From positions 1 to 39,444 of the forward strand of contig JAPPES010000156.1 of NCBI GenBank assembly GCA_028824125.1: 39,444 nucleotides of DNA, in the 5' to 3' direction. This document shows positions 16,456 to 24,395 of the stretch, one piece after another. A program made the position numbers and the translations under genes. This DNA is from Candidatus Poribacteria bacterium (GTDB taxonomy: Bacteria; Poribacteria; WGA-4E; WGA-3G). Below the pieces are notes generated by a model. It was not told the origin of the DNA and searched no databases. It saw nothing but the letters and a program-made list of their open reading frames with translations. Position 1 is the first letter of the stretch. The number at the start of each line of letters is the position of its first letter.

Positions 16456-17621
16456 TGAGATTTTTCAACTATCTCTGTTAATTCATGAAACGTTTGTGTC
16501 AAGATTTCATCGGGTGCGCTACCAAAATTTGCCTCGTGAAACTGTACAAATATTTCTTCAGGACGTTTCATATCTTCAACCTGAATAACCGGAATATCAT
16601 CTGCTTCTGGCAGCTCAACTTGAACAATTAAAACATCACCACCACGATCACTGAACGCTTTTCGAATTTCGTCACTGATGCCAGTTCGCACAGAGTCCAG
16701 TTTCAATTTTACCTGAATATATTTACCCTCCCACTTTTCTAACATCGCTTCCGAAAGGACAGAGGTTTCATCCCCTTCAACAGTACATAACTCTTTGAAA
16801 ATAGGAATTTCAATATCTTCATGTTGTGTTAATATTCCATCGTCAGATATTTCCAGCAGAAACACTTTTTTGCGATAATCTGCCTCGTTGAACCGCATTG
16901 GAATCGGTGATCCTGCATATCGGATAGGATAAACGGTGTCCGCTATCGTTTGTGGTCTATGGAGGTGCCCGAGCGCAACATAATTCACGCCACCGGGAAA
17001 ATCGCTGGCACGAACAGCGGAAGCACCTCCAATTTGGATATTTCGCTCAGAATCGGTTTCCTGTCCACCATCAACAAAGAGATGCCCCATCAAAATTTTC
17101 GGGAGTTCCTCTGGCATGTGAGACACACAATCTGCATAGAACGTTTTGAGTCGTTCGCGATACCGTTCGTTCTTCTCTATCTCAGATTCATAGGAGACAT
17201 GTGGGAGTTCATTTTCTGATAGATACGGCACGGCAGCAACAGCAACACGCGGGTTTTCGTCTGGAATACGAACAACACAGTCAGCTGGTTCTTTGGCAAG
17301 CCCCACGACGTGTATCCTACCCATTTTGAGGAATTCGCGGGGTGCTTCCAAGTGTCGTGATGAGTCGTGGTTACCTGCTATAATTATTGTATATGTCTCG
17401 GTCTCATTATAAAGGCGGAAGAGAAACTCATAATAGAGATTGGTTGCTTCTGCTGACGGAAGGGAGGTGTCAAAAATATCACCTGAAACGAGGAGTAGTT
17501 CGACCTCATATTCTTGGATTGTATCAAGGATCCACTCCAGAAATTGCTTATGTTCTTCATGCCGTTGACGTTCATGAAGTCGCTGCCCGATATGCCAATC
17601 GGCAGTGTGCAAAATGCGCAT
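16452..17621 (-). CDS. sbcD: Exonuclease subunit SbcD (Mre11-like)
   Basis: About 389 residues of the calcineurin-like phosphoesterase nuclease that pairs with SbcC. The metal-binding motifs are in order: ILHTADWHIGQ, LLVSGDIFDT, IAGNHDS, KILMGHLFVDGG and VALGHLHRPQ. The C-terminal capping part contacts SbcC. I chose the ATG at 17621, directly before RILHTADW, with GAGG upstream; a longer frame reaching 17786 would add 55 residues with no homology and overlap the divergent gene. sbcD is first and overlaps sbcC by 4 nt. The divergent start region (17622-17718) is AT-rich and includes TATAAT at 17660-17665. Confidence 0.95.
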   Translation of the reverse strand: MRILHTADWHIGQRLHERQRHEEHKQFLEWILDTIQEYEVELLLVSGDIFDTSLPSAEATNLYYEFLFRLYNETETYTIIIAGNHDSSRHLEAPREFLKMGRIHVVGLAKEPADCVVRIPDENPRVAVAAVPYLSENELPHVSYESEIEKNERYRERLKTFYADCVSHMPEELPKILMGHLFVDGGQETDSERNIQIGGASAVRASDFPGGVNYVALGHLHRPQTIADTVYPIRYAGSPIPMRFNEADYRKKVFLLEISDDGILTQHEDIEIPIFKELCTVEGDETSVLSEAMLEKWEGKYIQVKLKLDSVRTGISDEIRKAFSDRGGDVLIVQVELPEADDIPVIQVEDMKRPEEIFVQFHEANFGSAPDEILTQTFHELTEIVEKSQ

Positions 17622-17718
17622 GTATGCCTCTTTTTTTCGCCTAATTGTATTTTTTATGATATAATAACTATAGAAAATTTTCAAGTGGAAAATTTGACTA
17701 AATCCAAAGGAGGAAAAA

Positions 17719-18459
17719 ATGCGTTTTACAATGCTATCTATTCTATGCACCGTGTTGGTGTTCACTCTCTTTGCTTCAATGAACATATCCGCAAAGTTGC
17801 TATTTCATGACGATTTTGAGAACGATGCTATTAACCAAGAACCGAAGAAATGGGAAATCGGATTCGCTGGCAAAACGAAGGCTATAGTTGTTGCCGATCC
17901 AAAAGATGCGGGCAATAAAGTGCTTAAGACTTCTAATAATCCATCTAATGATTCACGACACGACGGACCCGGCGGTTCCATCTATGTCTGTGGGGATGCC
18001 GATTGGACCGATTATGTTGCCGAATGGGATATGATGTTCCCTGATGATTTCTATATGGGTGTCGTCTTCCGCTTTCAAGATGGCGAGAAGTTCTACCTGA
18101 GTGACCGCCGTCAAGGTGGTAGGGTTTATCGATTCTATAAACGCAAAAACGGTTGGCCGCTTATAGGGGATGGGGCAGTAGACAACAAACCGCAGGTTTG
18201 GTATCGCGCACAACTCACGTTAGATGGGGATTCATTCACCTTTAAGCTCAAAGAACGTGATGATAAAACACCTTTTCAAGATGTCGCTGTAGCTACCGAA
18301 GCAAAAGACGGTGATTATAAAACAGGCAAGTTCGGCAATTACGGCCTTGTCTATATTGATAATCTCTTTATCGGCGATTCCGTTGAAGATCTTGTTTTAC
18401 CTGTGGAACCACAGGATAAGTTAAGCACAACTTGGGGCAGTATTAAAGCCTCATATTAA
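17719..18459 (+). CDS. Secreted protein with a concanavalin-A-like (LamG/DUF1080-type) domain
   Basis: 246 residues. It begins with a signal peptide (basic MRF, hydrophobic LSILCTVLVFTLFASM, likely cut near SAK). The rest reads as one beta-sandwich: LLFHDDFENDAINQEPKKWEI is the typical opening of these domains (feature 'F.DDFE.....P..W'), followed by WTDYVAEWDMMFPDD, MGVVFRFQDGEKFY, VWYRAQLTLDGDSFTFKL and GKFGNYGLVYIDNLFIGD. Such domains bind or cleave glycans, but no catalytic acid can be named here. Location is probably periplasmic or extracellular. AAAGGAGG precedes the ATG. It is followed directly by a strong terminator, so it is a single-gene unit. Confidence 0.8.
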   Translation: MRFTMLSILCTVLVFTLFASMNISAKLLFHDDFENDAINQEPKKWEIGFAGKTKAIVVADPKDAGNKVLKTSNNPSNDSRHDGPGGSIYVCGDADWTDYVAEWDMMFPDDFYMGVVFRFQDGEKFYLSDRRQGGRVYRFYKRKNGWPLIGDGAVDNKPQVWYRAQLTLDGDSFTFKLKERDDKTPFQDVAVATEAKDGDYKTGKFGNYGLVYIDNLFIGDSVEDLVLPVEPQDKLSTTWGSIKASY

Positions 18460-18470
18460 TTCAACTGTTA

Positions 18471-18506
18471 GAGGGCGAGACAATTATGTCACCGCCCTCT
18501 TTTTTT
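18471..18506 (+). terminator. Rho-independent terminator after the secreted protein gene
   Basis: Stem GAGGGCG (18471-18477) / CGCCCTC (18493-18499), with an inner GACA/TGTC pair, followed by seven T (18500-18506). It lies 12 nt past the stop codon. Confidence 0.92.
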
Positions 18507-18535
18507 CTTCAACAGAAAACTGTGAGATTAACACT

Positions 18536-19858
18536 ATGTCAACCTACATTGCCCACGGTAGAAAAAACACTATCATTACAACCGAAGAAAAACGCGCATT
18601 ACTACAAGAGGCACTGCTCAAGTTAGGCGGTATCCCAAAAAAGATTCTGGTAATTCCGCCGGATATAACTCGCCTCCATTCAAATGCGGGAGAACTCACG
18701 CGAATTTTTTATGAACTTTGGGATGCAGCAAACGGCATAACCTTTGACATTCTCCCTGCTATCGGTACACATGCCCCTATGACTGAAACACAGATTGCTG
18801 AAATGTACGGTGATCTGCCCAAAGCGACATATCATGTGCATCATTGGCGAACAGGACTTTATCACTTTGGCGAAGTGCCACCCGAGTTTATCCGTGAGGT
18901 ATCTGGTGGCAAACTGGATTATAGTATTCCTGTGGCAGTCAACCGTCGTCTCGTTGAAGGAGACTACGAACTTATTATCTCTGTTGGCCAAGTAATTCCA
19001 CACGAAGTTATCGGAATTGCAAATGGATTCAAGAATGTCCTTGTTGGAGCAGGCGGCGTTGAGATGATTAACAAATCTCATTTCCTCGGTGCTGTTGACG
19101 GTATGGAACGGTTAATGGGACGTACGGATACGTCTGTTAGAAGGGTGCTGAATTATGCCCATACGCATTATCTCAAACAACTCGGTATTGTTTACATCAT
19201 GAGCGTGATGGGTGTGGATACAAGTGGTGAGCGTGTGATGCGTGGTCTTTACATTGGTGATGACGCACGCACTTTTGAAACAGCGGCGGAACTAAGCAGA
19301 AACGTTAATATGACATTTTTAGATGAACCGTTAGAAAAGGTAGTTGTCTACTTGGATCCGAAGGAATTTAGAAGCACATGGCTCGGAAACAAGGCTATCT
19401 ATCGCACGCGGATGGCAATGGCAGATGATGGTGAGCTAATCATCATCGCACCAGGGTTACAAGAATTCGGTGAGGATGCTGAAATCGACAGACTCATCCG
19501 AAAGTATGGATACCGTGGCACGCCTGCAACACTCAAAGCGGTTGAAGAAAACAGTGAATTGCAAGAAAACCTTTCCGCAGCTGCACACCTAATTCATGGG
19601 AGTACCGAGGAGCGTTTCAAAGTTGTTTATGCCACCGAACATCTTACGCAAAAAGAGATTGAATCAGTTGGTTACGAATGGAGACCTATTAACGAAGTGG
19701 TGACTCAATACAACCCAGAAACACTTGTTGATGGTTTCAATGATGGTGGCACCCCCAAGGGTAGGGGCGGTTTCCAATCGCACCGATCTACGAGCTTTTT
19801 CTTCATTAGTGAACCCGGACAAGGACTGTGGGCATTGCGCTCACGGTTCAATGAATAG
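18536..19858 (+). CDS. LarA-like (DUF2088) lactate racemase family protein
   Basis: 440 residues of the nickel-pincer-nucleotide LarA family, which racemises or epimerises alpha-hydroxy acids. Visible: VIPPDITRLHSNAGELT (the D-x-T-R region), ILPAIGTHAPMTETQIAEMYG (conserved GTH and following His region) and VIPHEVIGIANGFKNVLVGAGG...INKSH, whose His, Lys and His correspond to the ligand segment around the pincer Lys. It is cytosolic. No larB, larC or larE cofactor genes are in the window, so the cofactor would have to come from elsewhere. Many bacteria carry several LarA paralogues with sugar-acid substrates, so lactate is not assured. Confidence 0.82.
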   Translation: MSTYIAHGRKNTIITTEEKRALLQEALLKLGGIPKKILVIPPDITRLHSNAGELTRIFYELWDAANGITFDILPAIGTHAPMTETQIAEMYGDLPKATYHVHHWRTGLYHFGEVPPEFIREVSGGKLDYSIPVAVNRRLVEGDYELIISVGQVIPHEVIGIANGFKNVLVGAGGVEMINKSHFLGAVDGMERLMGRTDTSVRRVLNYAHTHYLKQLGIVYIMSVMGVDTSGERVMRGLYIGDDARTFETAAELSRNVNMTFLDEPLEKVVVYLDPKEFRSTWLGNKAIYRTRMAMADDGELIIIAPGLQEFGEDAEIDRLIRKYGYRGTPATLKAVEENSELQENLSAAAHLIHGSTEERFKVVYATEHLTQKEIESVGYEWRPINEVVTQYNPETLVDGFNDGGTPKGRGGFQSHRSTSFFFISEPGQGLWALRSRFNE

Positions 19859-19912
19859 ATGAATTTCCATGCACAACCTAACAGGCTATACTACATTAAA
19901 AAGGAGAACAGA

Positions 19913-20143
19913 ATGCAACCGTTTAAAGTAATTGTTGAAAAACACACAGATGGTTATGTCGCCTATCCACTTGGACTCAAAGGTGTTGTCATAGGACAAG
20001 GCGATACATACCAAGAAAGTGTTGCAGACGTAACTTCTGCAATTCGGTTTTATATTGAGACTTTTGGGAAAGAAGAACTGGAAGTAGAGGAACCAGCTTT
20101 AGACGTTTTTGTAACTGAAGTGAATATTAGAAACACCTGCTGA
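19913..20143 (+). CDS. HicB-family antitoxin-like protein, without adjacent HicA
   Basis: 76 residues: MQPFKVIVEKHTDGYVAYPLG is the HicB partial RNase-H-like strand pair, followed by DTYQESVADVTSAIRFYIETFG, the usual helix. There is no C-terminal HTH or RHH domain, as in short HicB forms. AAAAAGGAGAACAG precedes the ATG at 19913; the longer frame from 19859 has no site. No HicA toxin (small dsRBD protein) is next to it on either side. It may be an orphan or regulate a distant partner. Just past its stop, another frame holds a short Ala/Glu-rich coiled coil. Confidence 0.8.
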   Translation: MQPFKVIVEKHTDGYVAYPLGLKGVVIGQGDTYQESVADVTSAIRFYIETFGKEELEVEEPALDVFVTEVNIRNTC

Positions 20144-20222
20144 CGCCGCAACAATCCGAGCTGAACAAGCTGAGGCAGAATTGGTGCAACTCCGAGAGGA
20201 AATTGAGCGATTGAAAACGTAA
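20124..20222 (+). pseudogene. Coiled-coil tail remnant (possibly Uma2-type)
   Basis: An open stretch in the +1 frame relative to the hicB-like gene encodes LETPADAATIRAEQAEAELV and continues with a Leu/Glu-rich helix ending at TAA (20220-20222). No start codon leads it. The TPADAA plus Arg/Glu-rich helix resembles the C-terminal tail of Uma2-family nucleases. It is likely a decayed gene end fused by chance behind hicB. Confidence 0.4.
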
Positions 20223-20284
20223 ACGGCATCATCTCAGACAAATTCTCACAAGTAGAAAAGATTCTATAAACAGAACCTACCAAA

Positions 20285-20992
20285 CTACTGTGGCACATTA
20301 AGCAGTTCCGGTAACTCCGCAAGAATCCGAATCGTTTCATCCCACCTACCAGTTTGCGAACCTTCCCTATCAATCAATATTGGACGAATACCAACCCCTT
20401 GTGCGCCTATAATGTCAGCTTCATAAGTATCACCCACATGCACAGCTTCTTCTGCAGAAACTCCAACTGCGTTTAGTGTATACTCAAATATATGTGGGTC
20501 CGGTTTCGCTGACCGAACGCGTTCGTCATGTGAAGCAACAATTATGTCAAAATAGTGTGCAATACCGAGCCGTTCTGCAAGCGGATCTAACGGTGTATCC
20601 CAATTTGAAACAATCGCTAATTTGTATCCATCATCGCGTAAACGTTGGAGTGTTGGCACAACGTCATCGTAGAGCGTGGCAACATTGGCAGCAAAGAGCG
20701 AGTGTCCAGCTTGCAATAATTCCCATGCCATCTGTTCTGCATGTTCCTGAACTCCCAGTTGCCGGACAAACTCACAGTAACTGTCCACGATTTTTTGCAT
20801 TGTTCCAAGCAAGGAATGTGTCGTAGGATCGGAATCTGATGCCTCAGCGAATAGATTCTCGACTGCTGCAGTATACCGTTTCCAGTCAATTTCAAATTGG
20901 TATCGTTCTGCGATTATTTGCAGACTTTCCTCAAGTGGTTTTCCCCAAACACATAAAGTATAATAAAAATCAAAGAAAACTGCTTTTATCAT
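20285..20992 (-). CDS. HAD-superfamily hydrolase (HAD-IA type)
   Basis: 235 residues with the four HAD motifs: motif I FFDFYYTL (Asp8 nucleophile), motif II LAIVSNWDT (Ser), motif III SAKPDPHIF (Lys) and motif IV HVGDTYEADIIGA (acidic pair). A helical C1 cap sits between motifs I and II, as in phosphoglycolate-phosphatase and haloacid-dehalogenase relatives. Motif I is odd: the usual second acid (D-x-D) is Tyr10, which in phosphatases provides the general acid. Activity may therefore be slow or of another kind. A short GAGAAA precedes the start. It is the last gene of the minus-strand run starting at queC. Confidence 0.85.
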   Translation of the reverse strand: MIKAVFFDFYYTLCVWGKPLEESLQIIAERYQFEIDWKRYTAAVENLFAEASDSDPTTHSLLGTMQKIVDSYCEFVRQLGVQEHAEQMAWELLQAGHSLFAANVATLYDDVVPTLQRLRDDGYKLAIVSNWDTPLDPLAERLGIAHYFDIIVASHDERVRSAKPDPHIFEYTLNAVGVSAEEAVHVGDTYEADIIGAQGVGIRPILIDREGSQTGRWDETIRILAELPELLNVPQ

Positions 20993-21027
20993 ATTTTTCT
21001 CGTGAACGTTCTGCGTTTTCAGATGCC

Positions 21028-21417
21028 CTATTCAAAGAGTATTGCAGTGAAGGCTTCAAGGTTTTCCGCATTAACGGCAGTGAGAAGTAGCTGCTCAAGT
21101 CGTTGCAAATCGTCTATATCTTGCAGGGCTGGGTCTATAGCGCGCACCGCCTCTACGTGGAATTTCGCATTGAGTACTGTCAAAAGGTTTTTGAGGGTAG
21201 CCTCTTTTGCCCCTTGTGTAATAAACTTTTCGCGTTGATATTGAAAGAAAGAAGATTCTTGCATAAGTTCCTCCGGTATTCGTTCAAATAAACTTTGATC
21301 ATAGACGATCCCTCCAAAGACGGAGAGCCCGTAAAGTAAGTTCCCTTTTGTCGGTGACTCAACAGGCGTGGCCACCGTTGCGTCTATACATTGTTGGATC
21401 CACCGATCAGGAGTCAC
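21028..21417 (-). pseudogene. C-terminal fragment of an Rpn/PD-(D/E)XK-like protein
   Basis: The frame of 129 residues matches the C-terminal part of the intact protein at 28976-29896: WIQQCIDAT against WFRQCVQVA, LLYGLSVFGGIVYD against YLTNLGILGGLILD, MQESSFFQ against MQESSVIQ, and both tails end with LQRLEQLL...A...LEAF. The N-terminal nuclease domain is missing; upstream there is only about 100 nt of non-coding sequence before queC. The apparent GTG start at 21417 lies in GGAGGTGA and may be fortuitous. Confidence 0.75.
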
Positions 21418-21518
21418 CTCCGCAGATAGACATTATACAACAAATTATTAGCAGATATCAAGGATAAAGAAATTATCAAGCATCAAATCGCATCTACAAA
21501 GGAGTTATAGCACTACGC

Positions 21519-22205
21519 CTATTGATAACGCGTTGGATCAGAGATACCAGCGTCTTCAAACCCTTTTTTGCGAAGTACGCAACTATCACATTCACCACAC
21601 GCCTGTCCATCCATATCTGGATCATAACAGCTCAGTGTGAGACTATAATCCACGCCAAGTGCTGTTCCAATTTGGATTATTTCTGCTTTTGTTTTATCAA
21701 TAAGTGGCGTGCGGATTGTCAGTTTTGTTGGACCTTCCACACCAGCTTGTGTTGCGAGGGCTGCCATCTTTTGATAGGCACTAATATACTCTGGACGACA
21801 ATCAGGATATCCACTGTAATCGATAGCATTGACACCGATGAAAATGGTATCGGCAGCAAGCACCTCTGCCCATGCAAGCGCGTAGGAAAGAAAGATGGTA
21901 TTCCGAGCAGGTACATAAGTGATCGGTATGCCACCTTCCATTTCTACGTCTGATCTGCCTTTTGGAACGTCAATATCATCTGTTAGGGCAGATGCGCCAA
22001 AGGTGCGGAGGTCAATGTCAATAATGTTGTGCTGCTTTGCCCCCATTAACTTTGCGGTGTTTTCTGCGCATTGAAGTTCCACCTTGTTCCGTTGTCCATA
22101 CCGAAAACTCATCACATAGCAATCATAACCTTCGTTGAGAGCGATTGCTAATGTTGTAGTAGAATCTAAACCGCCACTCAGTAGGACAACTGCTATTTTA
22201 CTCAA
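21519..22205 (-). CDS. queC: 7-cyano-7-deazaguanine synthase
   Basis: QueC converts CDG to preQ0 with ATP and ammonia, in queuosine (or deazapurine DNA-modification) synthesis. 228 residues, normal length. The PP-loop [10 protein letters not shown] is at residues 9-17; the zinc ligands are at the C terminus (Cys193, then CGECDSC: Cys203, 206, 209) followed by RKKGF. The substrate segment [11 protein letters not shown] is intact. Translation appears to start at a TTG (22205-22203) with AAAGGAAAG about 4 nt upstream; I see no ATG that fits better. No queD, queE or queF is adjacent. Confidence 0.95.
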   Translation of the reverse strand: MSKIAVVLLSGGLDSTTTLAIALNEGYDCYVMSFRYGQRNKVELQCAENTAKLMGAKQHNIIDIDLRTFGASALTDDIDVPKGRSDVEMEGGIPITYVPARNTIFLSYALAWAEVLAADTIFIGVNAIDYSGYPDCRPEYISAYQKMAALATQAGVEGPTKLTIRTPLIDKTKAEIIQIGTALGVDYSLTLSCYDPDMDGQACGECDSCVLRKKGFEDAGISDPTRYQ

Positions 22206-22219
22206 ATTCTTTCCTTTAC

Positions 22220-22337
22220 AGGACTTTACGCATTCCCCCTTGATAAGGGGGGTTAGGGGGGAAAAGACGTTATTTCAGCTATTTAACTCCCTAAATCCCC
22301 TTATCAGGGGGACTTTTGAATACATTGCGTAAGTCCT
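22220..22337. mobile_element. Small inverted-repeat element with AGGACTTACGCA ends
   Basis: The left end AGGACTTTACGCA (22220-22232) is mirrored by TGCGTAAGTCCT (22326-22337). Inside, CCCCCTTGATAAGGGG and CCCCTTATCAGGGGG face each other, so the whole folds as one long hairpin. The same AGGACTTACGCA end occurs once more at 39324-39335. It is a probable MITE of a second family. Confidence 0.7.
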
Positions 22338-22479
22338 GCCTTTATTACAGTGCCAGCAGTCAGCCATCAGATTTCAGCAATACGTCTTGTGGCAGTAGTC
22401 CTGCCCATTATTGCTACAAAGGCAACCATAAGGGATTGCTACTACTAATAACTGCTCTCTGCCGCCAAGCATCTTATAA

Positions 22480-22590
22480 TACCATTTCTAAAAAATAATT
22501 TCTCATTACTGAATTTCATGAATTGCAATGTTGAAAGGCACAAACTAACAGTTTGTGCTACATAAGAGAGATATATTATCAGAAATGCTA
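22480..22590. mobile_element. MITE with TACCATTTCT ends, 111 bp
   Basis: Starts TACCATTTCT, ends AGAAATGCTA (one mismatch in the terminal repeat), flanked by TAA on both sides (22477-22479, 22591-22593). The core carries on the minus strand a GTAG hairpin with stem CACAAACT/AGTTTGTG. The remaining part of the 400-nt gap (22338-22479) shows no gene. Confidence 0.8.
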
Positions 22591-22607
22591 TAACTGACTG
22601 CTAATTG

Positions 22608-23135
22608 CTATTCGCTTTCAAACTCAAGTTTAGCAAAACGGAGGAAAATTCCACCACCCGGCCTGGCAAGAGGCCCGTTGATAGCCAAACAGGCGATGAC
22701 ATGTTTCACACCCGGTTCAGCACTTTCGGACACAACAACGCGTTGTGGCGTATTGAAACCAGATGCAGCACCACGACCAGACTCTCCAAATGCTAAGTCA
22801 ATTTCACCATTGACCCAAACTTCACCATAGTCGTCAATACAAGTGTGAAACCACACTTTTGATCCAGCAACGGATTTTCCATCAACCTCTTCAGGGATAG
22901 TGACAGTAATCCGATACCAACCGAAACAGAGACCTGTTAAGACGATCTCTTGAATATTTTCACAAATATCCCAGCCAGAATCGTCATAATCAGCAAGACG
23001 CGCCGGTGTTTCCGGCATCCGGTCAACTAAACCACCATTCGGTTCACCGGGGACAAGCCCTTCGGCAAAACGCCATTGGGCATTTGTGAGTTCAAGATGT
23101 TCTGAATTTTCTAAATCAAGTTCAGCAATAATCAT
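22608..23135 (-). CDS. Protein with galactose-binding-like (jelly-roll) domain
   Basis: 175 residues, not recognised as a named family. The middle matches the jelly-roll layout of sugar-hydrolase accessory domains: WRFAEGLVPGE, DDSGWD, LCFGWYRITVTIPEEVDG, SKVWFHTCIDDYGEVWVNGE ('V..N' turn), KHVIACLAINGPL and GGIFLRFAKLEFE. There is no signal peptide and no catalytic motif. Its ATG overlaps the stop of the MFS transporter gene by 4 nt, so it is translated with it and may act on or sense the transported solute. Confidence 0.7.
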   Translation of the reverse strand: MIIAELDLENSEHLELTNAQWRFAEGLVPGEPNGGLVDRMPETPARLADYDDSGWDICENIQEIVLTGLCFGWYRITVTIPEEVDGKSVAGSKVWFHTCIDDYGEVWVNGEIDLAFGESGRGAASGFNTPQRVVVSESAEPGVKHVIACLAINGPLARPGGGIFLRFAKLEFESE

Positions 23136-24328
23136 AGCTGTTCCTTCCTTACGTTAAATTTAGTGTGCCAAAGTTTATAGGCTATATAGGTTGAACAAAT
23201 CAGGAAAAATCCTGCGACAATAAATGGTACGTGAACAGAAATGTTAATTAAAAATCCACTTGCGACAAAACCGAGAAGAAATCCGGTGCTCCATGCTAAA
23301 TGCGTAAGACCAACACCGTGTCCTTTCTCATGCGGTTCGGTAAATTCATTGATAAACCGTGGTATTGTGGTAGAAAGTGCCCACGCTGCCCCTCCACCGA
23401 GTATGCCGAATAATTGCAGACCAACTAACGAGTTGTGATAAAAAACCAATCCAAAAGCGAGAATAGTAACGGCAACATTTGCTACTAAAGCGGGAATTCG
23501 ATGACCTACTACATCACAAATTTTCCCAGTAACAAACTGGCAAATAAATGCAAAGAGTAATTTAACTGCGCCGTAATATCCAGTTGCCTTATCACCTCCA
23601 AGGTTATAAACCAAAATCGGCATGAGTAGATTTACCGATCCCCAATAGTACGTTGGGAAGACGCGCAAACCTATTAGCATCTTTATGTTTGATCTACGAC
23701 ATAGGTTGATATATTTTCCAACGTTTGGAGTTGATTTCCAAATCCCGTCTTGCTTCTGATGGCTGTCGTCAGAATACTTTTTGAGACGCGGCAAAAAGAG
23801 ACATGCCCCAACAAACAACAAACCCGATAGAAGGACCGCTCCAGTTCCAAAGGTTCTGTAGTTAATCCGAGCAATAATCTCGCCAGCAATAGCATTTCCA
23901 ACAGCACTCCCAACAGTACTACTTATAAAGTATAGTCCTGTTGCCAACCCTAATTGCTTTGGTGATACAGAACTGATAAGATACGATTGTCCTCCTGCTG
24001 TTTTAAATCCAGAAGCAATGCCTTCGTAGCACAGAATACCCCATAGAAACAAAGGTATTTGTGTTGTAAAAAGTCCTCCTATTACAACTGCCCCGGTCAT
24101 TCCGATAAGCAGTGTTAGTTTGCGTCCGAATCGGTCACTAAGCTTACCACCGATAAGTGCTGTAATACCACCCAAACCGATAGGGACAGCACGCAATAAC
24201 CCCGCGAAAAGAGCTTTTTCTCCTAAAACTTTTTCGGCATATACCGGAAAAAACCAGTGCACCGGTCCAGTAATCAAACCGATCACAAACACGATGAGAC
24301 AGAGCGAAATGAATCCTCGTGTCCACAT
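23132..24328 (-). CDS. MFS transporter
   Basis: 398 residues, about 12 hydrophobic segments. The loop 2-3 signature GGKLSDRFGRKLTLLIG and the matching second-half loop TGKICDVVGHRIPALV identify the major facilitator superfamily; the Gly-rich helix VGSAVGNAIAG fits TM5. The substrate cannot be read from sequence. The start at 24328 has no good ribosome site and lies 67 nt after the NuoEF-like gene, so read-through expression is likely. It is coupled to the downstream jelly-roll protein through ATGA. Confidence 0.9.
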   Translation of the reverse strand: MWTRGFISLCLIVFVIGLITGPVHWFFPVYAEKVLGEKALFAGLLRAVPIGLGGITALIGGKLSDRFGRKLTLLIGMTGAVVIGGLFTTQIPLFLWGILCYEGIASGFKTAGGQSYLISSVSPKQLGLATGLYFISSTVGSAVGNAIAGEIIARINYRTFGTGAVLLSGLLFVGACLFLPRLKKYSDDSHQKQDGIWKSTPNVGKYINLCRRSNIKMLIGLRVFPTYYWGSVNLLMPILVYNLGGDKATGYYGAVKLLFAFICQFVTGKICDVVGHRIPALVANVAVTILAFGLVFYHNSLVGLQLFGILGGGAAWALSTTIPRFINEFTEPHEKGHGVGLTHLAWSTGFLLGFVASGFLINISVHVPFIVAGFFLICSTYIAYKLWHTKFNVRKEQL

Positions 24329-24395
24329 CAGAGTACGCCAGAAAATGTGGTCATAATATAAAAACCTGCCTAATCTGTCAATAACCGCTTGCGGT

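Noticed and set aside
22206..22340. preQ1-type riboswitch upstream of queC
   Set aside because: The structured sequence there is a long inverted repeat with mobile-element ends (AGGACTTACGCA), and I could not find a preQ1 aptamer pattern.
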